64,000 nucleotides of DNA from Symsagittifera roscoffensis (taxonomy: Eukaryota > Xenacoelomorpha > Acoela > Convolutidae), in NCBI RefSeq assembly GCF_963678635.1, contig NC_087063.1:9334386-9398385 (forward strand), written 5' to 3'. This document shows, piece by piece, positions 11,307 to 22,095 of the stretch. The position numbers and the translations under genes are program-made. The stretch's first letter is position 1; each line of letters opens with the position of its first letter. The notes below the pieces were generated by a model. It was not told where the DNA came from, did no database searches, and saw only the letters and a program-made list of their open reading frames with translations.

Positions 11307-12576
11307 CAAGACTGCTCGTATCAGGGCGAAGCCTTGAATGTTCCGACTGCCTTTTAAGGTTTTATGGAGCAGTAATAACATCAAAAAATTAAATGTAATA
11401 AAATAAAATGAAAATTTTTTTTCTTCTAAAATTTGAAATTTTTTATGAAAATCATCCCCCCACACGCCATATAAAGTACAAAAAATAAATTTAGCTCCTT
11501 GTAACAAATCAATCATAGCAAATAAGCTTCTTTCAACCAACTTGGAACGGTTTTAAGACGGATTAAAACTCCGCTTACGCGTTAATAGCGCGAATTACAT
11601 CGCGCGTTAATTGTCCCTAATTGGTCAAAATTGCTAAAATAGCAAATTTTAAACCTTCATAACTTTACAAAAAATAATCACAGGTGAATTATTTTTTCAA
11701 ATTTAAGCTCAGGACAACAATACCTTTTGAATGATAAAAAAAAATTCCGTCAAAAATGGCTAGTTAAAAAGTCGAAATTTGTCTGAAGAAAAAAAAACCC
11801 ACCCCGAGCACAAATATTCCGTTACTTTCGTATCGAAAGTCGGAACAAAAAGCTTTGTGTGCATGAGTTACAAAAATCTCGATTCCTTTTCCATGGTTTG
11901 CTAAATTGTCGTCTTCGCATTGCTAACAATTTTAGCAGAAAATTTCATTTTATATCAAAACTAATCTTGCGAAGGTGTGGCTGTGTTGCATGAATGTTGT
12001 TCGCATTTTTCATATTTATGGTTGCTGTTTTTGTTCCAACTTTCGATACGAAAGTAACGGAATATTTGTGCACGGGGTGGGTTTTTTTTCTTCAGACAAA
12101 TTTCGACTTTTTAACTAGCCATTTTTGACGGAATTTTTTTTATATCATTCAAAAGGTATTGTTGTCCTGAGCTTAAATTTGAAAAAATATTTCACCTGTG
12201 ATTATTTTTCATAAAGTTATGAAGGTTTAAAGTTTGCTATTTTGGCAAATTTGACCCATTTGGGACAATTAACGCGCGATGTAATTCGCGCTATTAACGC
12301 GTAAGCGGAGATTTAATCCGTCTTATAAATCGTTCCAAATTGGTTGAACGAAGCTTATTTGCCATAATTGATTTGTTACTAGGAGCGAAATCTATTCTTT
12401 TGTACTTTATATGGCGTGTGGGGGAATGATTTTCATTAAAAAATTTCAATTTTTAGAAAAAAAAAATTTCGTTTTATTTTATTTCATTTAATTTTTTTAA
12501 TGTTATTACTGCTGCTCCATAAACCTTAAAAGGCAGTCGAAACATTCAGGGCTTCGCCCTGATACAAGCAGTGTTG
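11307..12576. mobile_element. Foldback-type element with two ~545 bp inverted arms
   Basis: The left arm (11307-11848) and right arm (12031-12576) are near-perfect reverse complements around a 182 bp centre without coding capacity. Each outer end carries CAAGACTGCTCGTATCAGGG (or a near variant), which runs into a hairpin TCAGGGC-GAA-GCCCTGA (one mismatch on the left) and then TGTTCCGAC. Each inner end carries the complement, GTCGGAACA. Within the arm TTAATAGCGCG and CGCGCGTTAA form a second inverted pair. There is no transposase, so it is non-autonomous. I could not find a convincing target-site duplication. Single arms occur at 25906 and around 37350/44461. Confidence 0.85.
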
Positions 12577-14990
12577 GTCATGTTTATGTCGCATGGTTGC
12601 TCTATACAAGATCTTGCAAGTTCATTGCGAGATCTTGCAAGATTAATGCAAAATCTTTTAAAATTGTACATAAACTTTTTGATATTCTTCATAGGTATTT
12701 TCAAGATTTCACGGTAATTTGAAAGCCTGCTCATGATTTCATTCCGATTGTTTCAGACTGAAAGAATTTTTGAATTTGAAAAAAAAACGAGAAGCAGTTT
12801 TTCATGTTTCTATGATTCAAATGGGTTATCCTATGTCAGTTGTCTCAATAGTTTTAATGTTTTCTGACACATTCTGGTTTTGACTTCCAATGAAACAGTT
12901 CAGCTTCAAATCCCTGAAGGAAGAGCGTCCGCAACTCTCAAAACCCGCCCCTGGAATTCAATTGCATTCAAAACAAAAAATTGAAAACTAAGCAAAATGA
13001 CCAGATTAGCATTTAACAGTACCATGGGCATATATGTCAAGCACCTTTTCACGATTAAAATTAGCTTGTTGATTAAAATTAGCTGGCCAGTTGGACAATT
13101 TAAGACCCACCTATAAAACTGGCAGCCTTCGAACGGCAGAGGCCTTGGCTATATTTCACACATATTTTCTTCAGGATCGAAACTGCTCAAAATATTTAGC
13201 CTTAATATTAATCGGACCATTCAAATGCAAAAAAAAAATACAATTTCTATATTTGGGGTGCAAAAAAAAACAAATTTTTTATTAAGTTTTCTTAAATGTG
13301 TTAACAACCTGCAATAAAATTTCATGAATATTAATCGATTATATTTTTGTTTTCAGTGTCAGACTCTAATAAAATTCTTTTTATTCGACTAAAAATGGAA
13401 TATAATCCATTCTTTTTAGAAAATCAATAATAATTGATTATTATTGATTAAAAACGGATTATAATCTATTCTTTTGACAATTTAAAATAATCAAATTTAG
13501 TTGATTTTAATCGATTACAATGGATTTTTAAAATTTTTTTTCTAAAGTTTGTCTGATATTTTTAACCCAGTGCAGTGTTTTCACAAAGTGGCATGTGTTT
13601 TAGGTTTACTGTTTTATTAGAAAATTGTAAAATTGAGATTTTCTTTGGCTAAAAAATGGTTATCTTGTCAAATTTTTCCTTTCACAATTTTTTATGTTTT
13701 TTTTTCTATTTTTCGATAAATTTTTGTAACTTCTTCCCAATTTACATCCCACTTTCCCTCTTATGTGGACCAAAATTAATTTCAACTGATTGCAATCATG
13801 GTTTTGTCAAACTGCGTCATGTTACAGCCACACCCAATTTCGTGGAAATGATTTTTAGTTCAACGGAGATGCCGCCGACGATTATCATAAGCTTTTCAGG
13901 CTAACCTCGAGGTGCAACTTTACTTTATACTTACACTAATTTCACGAAATTTCCGTTGAATGCCCATCCGTTTTGATTACCCCAAGGTTTTACCCACTTT
14001 ACTCATTTTACCCTATCCCCCAAATGACCCCTTTCTCAGTTTACCCATCCCCCTACGTTAACCACCTCCCACCTGTGAAAAGGGTTTAAAAAATTTTGTG
14101 GGGGAGACAAAATTTTAGTTCGGGTAAGCTTTCCGGCTCTCGGTTGAAACTTAAAAAAAAACCAAATTAAAGTATCATTCTTCCGGGAGCTCAAATTAAA
14201 CAAATTTTACCATTGATTTACTTTTTGAGAACTTTGGGAAGTTGAAAACTGCTAATTTTGTCAATTTTGGGATAATTAACGCCTAATATAATGACTTCGT
14301 ATAGCCTGCGTAAGTGGCGAATTCAATCGTTTCAAAGTGAATTGTGGCAACTCAGTTTTTTTAAATGATATCAGACGCTGAATACATTTTTTTGTAGTTT
14401 ACATAGAGTATGAGAAGATGAAACAAAAACCACTTTTTTCTTGTTTTTTTTCAATTACTTTATCCATTATTCAACCTAATTTTTTTGATTTGGGTTGGAG
14501 CGTTACGAGGCCAAACTGCTCTTTGGATGGGCGCTTAATTTGGTATTTACTGTCTCTAGGTCGGTGGAATTCAGAAACAATTTTTGAATTATTTTTCAAA
14601 ATATAAGTGGATTCCACTAACAACTTTTTCCGTGCATCCCGCGTCCAAATACTTGTAGCATAAGTTTTGTCAGCAAATATTTTTTTCGGGGATCGAGTAA
14701 CAATCAAATAAAACTAAATAATGTTTTGATTCTGGATATATAAGCAGATTTTGCAAGCTGTAAGCGGATTACGCAAGTTAGTATAATACACTGAGCTAAA
14801 CCAGTTCCTGTGTATGAACAATTTTAAAAAAGAACAGTTATCTAGCAGAAGCGGAATTTAATAGCAAGGACTTAGCCAGTGCCAGCTGGATCTACGAAAA
14901 AAATCCCAAATCATTGTTTAAATAATCATTGGTTGGTAACTTCTAGTATTTGAGATGAGCTTTCTAGCAAGCAGTTTCTAGGATCATAGT
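12577..14990. other. Non-coding stretch with simple AT-rich repeats
   Basis: No gene is seen. Positions 13330-13560 are rich in TGATTA/TAATCA motifs that form short palindromes (for example AATCAATAATAATTGATTAT). Positions 13940-14060 are pyrimidine-rich. Around 14250-14340 there is a diverged, reversed piece of the arm repeat (GGGATAATTAACGC followed by a GCGTAAG-like stretch). Confidence 0.45.
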
Positions 14991-15435
14991 TTTGGAAATA
15001 CAACACCACAAATTGTCGAGTAAAAGTTTTACTTAGGAGAAAAATCAACCATTAATTGAGATTCATCAGTGTTTTAGATCAAAAAGCAACACCACACATC
15101 ACCGAATAAAATCATTATTTGGGATTCGCCTCATGCATCATTTGAGATTTGTCGGTATTTGAGATCAAAACACAACACCACAAATCACTGAGATAAATCC
15201 TTATTTGGGATCAGTATCATGCAACTTTTGAGATTTGTCATCATTTGAGATCAAAACACAACAAACAACACACATCACCGAGGTAAAGTTTTATTTGGGA
15301 TTAGAATCAACCAATAATTGCGATTCGTCAGTATTCAATATCAAAACACAGCGTCACATATCAGCGAACAAAATCATTAATTGGAATCAATATCTTGCAA
15401 CAATTGAAATACGGCAGTATATGAGATCGATTTCT
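14991..15435 (+). repeat. Tandem repeat, ~87 bp period, about five diverged copies
   Basis: The motif TTTGAGATCAAAACACAACA, followed by CACATCACCGA, TTATTTGGGATTA and TGAGATTTGTCA-like segments, recurs near 15000, 15074, 15160, 15245 and 15335, with a partial copy near 15421. Copies differ by many substitutions, so the array is old. The copies are not consistently open in any frame. Confidence 0.7.
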
Positions 15436-15439
15436 CAGT

Positions 15440-16390
15440 AAAACGTTTGCTAGTAAAGTTCAATTGTTGGCAATTTTGAGGTTGAACTAGCTGTTGATCC
15501 ACAAATGGTAAAAAAACTAATTTAAAGACGCTACACTATATGTGACTGGATTCTGCAACAAAATGCGACTCCGCATGCAATTTGCGGAATCCGATAACCA
15601 TTTGCGGTTTCAGCTTACAGTCGCGAATTACGCAACAGCGCAATTTTACTATTCACCATTTTTATTATGTTTTTGTGGGTTCCACAAACTGTTCCGGTTT
15701 CCGCAAACACTGTTGCGGGTTCCGCAAATTGTCTGTTTTTGAAGCACTTTTGAGCGGTACAGTGTTTTGGCTATTCGTTTGTCGAATCCAGAACAGCAAA
15801 GTAGATCAAAAAAAGTTGCAATGTTGCAGATTCTGCAACAAACCTGATTTTGACCTGTTGTGGAATTCGCTTGAAGTCACAAATTGCACAGTTCGACCTC
15901 GTAATGAAGTGCAGTCGAAATTTAGAAGGCTGACCGTCCTGATATATGAGCAGTCTTGTTTTCACTACATTTTTTTCTGTTATATAACTTCCATGCTCAT
16001 ACAATCGACTAAGATTCATCATTATGCTAGTTGTCCGAAATTTTCCCACTTGGCTTCTAACAGCGTAGACCAGTGTTTAGTATCGCGCAGTTTAATTGGT
16101 TTATTATGGACCTAAGTTGAATTTAAAAAATTATAAAAACAATAATTAAACAGTTTCTTCTAAAACTGTATTTGAAAGTCAGTTTGGTTTATGTCGACGC
16201 CTGTCGATTGCTGAAGTTGATTGTCTAAGGTAGAAAAATTTTATTAAGTCTCTTTGTGGTCGCACGGAGCAACTGAACTTGTAATAAGATTTGTATTGAA
16301 ATCATTATAAAAGATAAATTGCACTCACTTTTATGAACTTCTTAGTAAATTTTATCAAATAATTATTAAAAATTCCGTCTCATCAATGAA
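15440..16390. other. Non-coding stretch with short TTGCGG/TTCCGC repeats
   Basis: Positions 15550-15740 contain several TTGCGGAATCC, GGTTTCCGCAAAC and GGGTTCCGCAAATT variants. A long frame exists at 15582-16115, but its composition looks like non-coding repeat. No gene is assigned. Confidence 0.4.
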
Positions 16391-16399
16391 AATTAGTTT

Positions 16400-16690
16400 A
16401 GTTTTGAAGAAGATCTTTTATGATGAATTTTTGGGAGACTAAGAGCTGAGACGCGTTCACTTCGAGAGCGCCAGATCGTGTAATTGTTACCCTGGAGTAA
16501 TAGTGTGTGAGGAGGACCTCTAGGTTCAAGTCTACCACGGCCTGACCAATTTCGGCTACAAGTATGGTACAAGGTGGAAATTCTCGATGTCAAAACCGCC
16601 TTGAGTCGGAAAAAGAGCTTTGCGCTTCAAAACAACTCAATTTGGACCGTGGGAAATAAGAGAAACGGACTATGCTTAGACAGACCTGTT
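16400..16690 (+). repeat. SINE-like repeat, copy 1
   Basis: It shares its layout with 35270-35610: a tRNA-like stretch with AGCGCCAGATCGTG, a possible B box (GGTTCAAGTCTACC), GGCCTGACCAATTTCGGCT, GGTAC, and an end with AACTCAATTTGG followed by GCTTAGACAG. The two copies differ substantially. A tRNA-derived SINE is likely but the polymerase III boxes are degenerate. Confidence 0.45.
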
Positions 16691-16739
16691 ATCATTCCAA
16701 CATTTTTTGCTAAATGCAGAAACCACTAAAAAAAGATGT

Positions 16740-17310
16740 TATCTTCAAAGACTGCATTTGAATTGTTTGACACGGCATTTGACTTGTTTGAATTGATGAA
16801 CCTGTGCAAGAAATGAACAAAAACTAAAAGAAAAAGTAAGTGAAAACAATCTGAAAAAAAAAACAAACCAGACTAAAAACACATGCTTATAATGCAAAGA
16901 AAAAAAAGATGAACATAAAAAAGATAAAAACAGATGAAAAAAATCAGATACGGTAATTCTAGAAGACAAAAAACCAGGCACAGAAAAGGCAGTGAAAAAA
17001 ATTAGATAAATACAAAAGAAATGAAAAAAATTATTTGAAGATATTAAGAGGAGAAAAACCACATGAAATAAGGAGATGACAAAAAACCAAATGAAGAAAA
17101 CCCAGATGACAAAAATTAGACGAAATAATTGCAATTGAAAAAAACCAGAGGTAAAAAAAAACTGATAAATTCAACCACATAGAACAAAACAGATTGAAAA
17201 AAAATTGAAGAAAACTCAAGTGAGATAAGGAAATCAAAGGCGAGGAGAAACCAGATAAAGAAGAGAGAAAAAATCCAATGTCAAAACACACACACAAAAA
17301 AAGGAATTTA
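16740..17310 (+). repeat. Purine-rich simple DNA (AAACCAGATGAAG-like units)
   Basis: The plus strand is dominated by A and G, with loosely repeated AAAACCAGATGAAAAA and AGATGACAAAAA words about 18-25 bp apart. The reverse strand therefore shows Phe/Leu/Ser-rich reading frames that are artefacts of composition. The same kind of sequence recurs at 19360-20620. Confidence 0.6.
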
Positions 17311-17634
17311 AGGACAGCCGTTTATATGGAAAGTTGCACTGATTGTTTTAAGCGCAATCTTAAGTAATACAACAATATTTTCAAATAAGTTTCGTTTTTT
17401 TTCTGCTTGGTGCGGGAGAAAAGAACTATATCTGAAGTAAAATTAGAAAAGAACTAAATCAAAAATAGAGCTTGTGCATTCTCGACAGCCATAGTACAAT
17501 GAGCAAATTAAAAACATTTTTAGGAGAAAAACTACTAGAAAAACAAAAAAAATCAAAGTAAAAATCTGAGTTTGTTTTTTCATTTTTGAGGTTTTTGTTT
17601 TCAAAAAGGAGCTGAAAGCTCAAAAAATTAGTTT

Positions 17635-18560
17635 TATTCTTGGAGAACTAAGTTTTCACGGCTTAAATTAAGATAATGTAAGCTATAAAACTACTAAAAT
17701 AAACTTTTCTAGACCTGCTTGCCCACTTTTTTCGCTCGAAAAAAATTGTAAACCGGTTTTTCTCAATACTGGCCCATTTGTTTTGAATTTTTTTATAGTT
17801 TGTTCGAGTTACGACTGAAAGAACTTTTATACATCACTTGACCCATTCCTATGTTTGTTTGTGGTACCTGGTTTTGCGTAAAAAACAAAAAAAGAAAAAC
17901 ATAAAAAAACACCCGAATAAAAGTTTCCTCTCCAATCATCAAAGGGTCGGAACAACAAGAATAAGAAAGTAGAGATGAAGACAGTCGGTCAAAGGAAACA
18001 AACAGATAATAAAATAAAACAGATAGAAAAGAAAGGAAAAAAAACGCAACACAGGGTGTTTTTGAAACACGTGTTTTACAAATTAGCTCTTATTTCACAA
18101 ATACTTAAGCTATTGAACCCATTCTTTTTGTAATACATAGCAAAACTTTGCCGAATTGTATGGCTTGATGTTTGTTTCACTGCACTTTGTGCTAAATAAG
18201 TTTATGCAGGGCTGTTTTACAGCAACCGGTCGATACATTTAAGTGAAAGTTGAGGAAGAAAACAGGGTCAAATAGTGAACAAAATAATTCCGAAAAGGAT
18301 AAAAACTATCCCAAAAAGAATGGTTTTAATAGCTTAAGTATCAGTGAAATGCGAGATAATCTCTAAATAAAACAAATTTTGAAAACGTCATTTAGAACAA
18401 AATTTCAGAAGTGATAAAACCAATTAAAAATATAGTTATAGAAATTAAAAAATGAAAAAATCAATGGAAAAAGACAAGTGAAACAATAGTCGTCACTCGA
18501 GTAAATGAAAACAACCCATGCGCGAAATAAGATCTGGGCGAAACAAATGAAGAAAATTTT
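17635..18560 (+). repeat. ~0.93 kb direct duplication, copy 1
   Basis: It begins at GGAGAACTAAGTTTTCACGG and is repeated from about 18570 with the same landmarks in order: TCGCTCGAAAAAAA, ACCGGTTTTTCTCA, TTACGACTGAAA, CCAATCATCAAAGGGTCGG, AGGGTGTTTTTGAA and AGTATCAGTGAAATGCGAGA. A third, more diverged partial copy lies in the GPCR intron near 22930-23300. No coding frame persists. Confidence 0.75.
18060..18390. mobile_element. Inverted-repeat (MITE-like) unit inside duplication copy 1
   Basis: The arms at about 18068-18135 and 18310-18380 are imperfect reverse complements; the core is CTTAAGCTATTGAACCCATT against AATGGTTTTAATAGCTTAAG. The centre is ~170 bp with no frame. The unit is copied with the larger duplication (second copy near 19010-19345). 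Confidence 0.55.
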
Positions 18561-18564
18561 CTTC

Positions 18565-19500
18565 TTGTACAACTAAGTTTTCACGGCTTAAACTAAGATA
18601 ATGTAAGCTATTAAACTATTAACATAAACTATTCTAAGCCTGCTCGCTCACTTTATTCGCTCGAAAAAAAATGTGAACCGGTTTTTCTCATTACAGGCAA
18701 TTTTTTTGAATTTTAAAAAAAAATTGTTCGAATTACGACTGAAATAACTTTTATATGAAACATCATTTGACTCATTCTTACGATTGTTTGTGGTACATGG
18801 TTTTGCGTGGGAACGAGATCATTACAAAGATTTTAAAAAAAGAACAAAAAGTTCCTCTCCAATCATCAAAGGGTCGGAATAACAAGTTTAAGAAAGTAGA
18901 GATGAAGACAGATGGTTGAAGGAAAAAAACGTGAGATAGAGGCAAATTAAAAAAAAATGAGATGCCGAAAAAAAGGAAAAAACAAAGGAAAAAACCGCAA
19001 TACAGGGTGTTTTTGAAGCACGTGTTTTACAAATCAACTCTTTTTTTCACAAATTATTAAGCTATTGAACCCATTCTTTTTGCGATAGATAGCAAAACTT
19101 TGCTGAGCTATATGGCTTGCTGTTTGTTTTACTGCACTTTGTGCCAAACAAGTTTATACACGGTTGCTTTACAGTAACCGGTCGACAGATTTAAGTGAAA
19201 GTTGAGGAAGAAAACAAAGTCAAATAGTGAGCGAAATGTTTCCTAAAAGAATAAAAACTATCACAAAAAGAATGGCTTCAATAGCTTAAGTATCAGTGAA
19301 ATGCGAGATAATCTCTAAATGGAACAAATTTTGAAAACATCATTTAGAAAAAATTTCAGAAATGAAAAAAAAAGAAATAAACTCGACAAATTAAAAGTTT
19401 AGATACAGAATTTAAAAAAGGAACAAATCAATGAAAAAGCGATAGTAAAACAATAGTCGTCAATCAAGTAAAGGAAAACACCCCATGGGAGAAATCAGAT
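18565..19500 (+). repeat. ~0.93 kb direct duplication, copy 2
   Basis: Tandem partner of 17635-18560 with the same landmark order and scattered substitutions and small indels. It includes a second copy of the inverted-repeat unit (about 19010-19345) and runs into purine-rich simple DNA. Confidence 0.75.
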
Positions 19501-20620
19501 CTGAGCGAAAGAAAGGAAGAAAATCCAGCTGAAGAAAAGACAGATGACAAATAACCAGATGAAGAACAAGCAGTTGAGGAAAATCTTGATATCAGAAGTT
19601 CAGATAAAGACAAAACAGATAAAAAACAATTCAGATACAGAAAGATGAGACCAAGAAAAAATATTAAAAACGAGATAATAAAAGATCAAAAAAGAAATTA
19701 AATCAAGAAAACAGATTAACAAAATTAAGGATGCACTCTCCAGATGAAACTGAACCAGAAAACGTGATAGAGAAAAACAGAACAAAAAAGATGGGATTTA
19801 GAAAACCCAGATGAAAACAAAAAGAACAGATGATAAATTAAACAAGCGCAGATGATAAAAACACATTTCTTGAAAAATCAGATCAAGACAAACCAAATTG
19901 AGAAAAAAAGCTGACTAAAACCATATGGCAAAATCACTTGTTAAGGGAAATCAGATAAAGAAAAACCAGATGAGAAACAATTCAGATTTAAAAAAATAGA
20001 CTATGAAAATAAAAGGTTATAAAAACAACATGATAAAAAATAAAAACAAAAAAAAATAAATAAATCAAGAAATCATATGAGCAAAAAATAAGGACGAAAT
20101 CCTCAGATGAAAAGAAACCACAAAAAAGTGATAGAGAAAAAACAATTAAAAAAACCAAAAAAAACATAGATAATATTAGCCAAAGCCTGATGAAAACAGT
20201 AAGAACGAACGACAAACTAAGCAAACTCAGATAATGAAATCAAGATTGTTGAAAAATTAGATAAAATTAGATCAAGACAACCAGATGAAGAGAAGTAGCT
20301 TCCAAAAACCATATGACAAAAATATGGAAAAAATTAGAAAGGGAGCAAAACTAGCGGTAAAAACAAAGGTGAAAACATACAAGGTAAAGGCACAAGATTG
20401 AGATAAAAACAGACTAAAAGAAACAAAAAGAAAAGACTACAGAAGTAAAAATTCAGATACAAAGAAATAAGATGAAATTCCAGACAAAGATAGCTATATC
20501 ATATAAACAACTGAGGAAAACAGAAATGCTGAAGACCTAGATGGAGAAAAACCAGATGTAGAAATCCAATTTTAAAATAAAATAGATGAAAAGCTTATCA
20601 AAGAAAACGTATATGAAGAA
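19360..20620 (+). repeat. Long purine-rich tract
   Basis: More than 1.2 kb in which the plus strand is mostly A and G, built from diverged CAGATGAAGAAAACCAGAT-like words. No consistent period or frame is found. From 20620 to 22095 I see no gene, apart from the short repeat fragment at 21030. Confidence 0.6.
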
Positions 20621-21029
20621 AACCTTGTTTCCTTGGTTCGTCTAAGGTTTAAAGCAATCATAGTTTTAGTTTATTATTCCAATTTTTGTGGAAAGTGGGG
20701 AAATTATGAAAACTCGGGATGTTTTTTTTATGCAGACGAAGTTTTTAAAGAATAAATGCACTCTCAAGGAATCGATCAATGCATATGCGAGACCCTGTCG
20801 TGTGCGCATACCACTCTAATCTAATAATTTGACCCAAGCAACCAACACTCAGCTTGTTTTACACTTTGATTCTGAATAAATCGGCCTTACAAAATTGGTT
20901 CAATTTGAATTGTTGTTGGTCCTATGAATTCCATATAATACTCAAATTTTAACAATTAACCTTTGATATTATCAGCCTAAACTCAGAACTTGCAAATTTT
21001 CTCCAAATTAAAAATTATTCAAGACCAGT

Positions 21030-21085
21030 TAAATGGTAGTCGGAACATTCAGGACTTCGCCCTGGTACGAGCAGTCTTGTTATAA
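21030..21085 (-). repeat. Terminal fragment of the arm repeat
   Basis: The reverse complement reads ACAAGACTGCTCGTACCAGG followed by the hairpin region and GTTCCGACTACC, which matches the outermost ~50 bp of the arm repeat at 25906. The rest of the arm is absent. Confidence 0.65.
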
Positions 21086-22095
21086 TATAGGCCAAGTTGA
21101 TTATATAAGCATGAGTAGTTTCGACTAATATTAATTTAACAAACAAGTTGAATCAATTACTTGTTGATCGGCTTAAAGTTGATTCGAAGACTTTTTATAA
21201 TTTTAAAATTTAGTATTAACATTTTTGTAAAACCAATTAGATATTTTCATTTAAAGTAATTGTGAAATTTATTTGAACCCATATAACAAACGCGACAAAA
21301 AACGCGAATTTTAAAAATCAAAAGAAGACAAACCAGGTGAAAAAAAGAAATGTATACAAAAGGCGGAAAGGTACTAACAAAACCTAGGTTTAAAAAATAA
21401 TGTAGAAATTTTAGATTAAGAGGTCACATTACTATTATAGAACTAATCTGACTTAAGAACCTATGTGGCAGTTCTTCTGTGAGATTTCAAGTTTCGCTTT
21501 GGCCTGTGGCTTTTTATTATCCAGGGCTATTGTGTTTGGAATCAAACCTAAAACTAATAGAACATAAATTAAGGAGAAAATATGATCGGTTATGAAAAAA
21601 ACATTAGCCATATACTCTGTCAATTAAGAACGCTAGTGATGCAATTGCATAGTTTGAGAAAATGCTAGTCACAGATTTTTCAAGAAAAAAAATTTAAAAT
21701 ACGGAAGGTATGCGAAAGTTTATGGGATTGACTGACTCGAAGTTTTTGTCAACCCGATTTTTTTGTCAGTTTAATTTACTGGTTCGTTTTTTCAAACAAA
21801 AATTCTTTTAAATTTAAATCCAGGTAAATATGAGCCAATCAAAATTTTGAGCTGCACCAACATTTTCACCTCAACATTTCTACAACCACGCCATGAAAAA
21901 TTGTCAAAATTGAATCCCTCAGTGGTTAGGTGTAAAATAAATCAGAGAATAATTTGTCGCTTTGTCATTTACAGTTCATTGCAGTCTCCTCAATAATTGG
22001 CTTCCATATTCTCAGTTGTGCCAAAAAAATTTCAAAATTAACAAAATTAGTCTTGTAATCCACAAAACATCTTTTGAAACAATCGCAACGATTAT

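Noticed and set aside
15582-16115. 177-codon plus-strand open frame
   Set aside because: It runs through TTGCGG/TTCCGC repeat words, has no family features, no conserved copy elsewhere and a composition like non-coding DNA.
16745-17297. Two overlapping Phe/Leu/Ser-rich minus-strand frames with apparent membrane segments
   Set aside because: They are the reverse strand of purine-rich simple DNA, so the hydrophobic composition is expected by chance.
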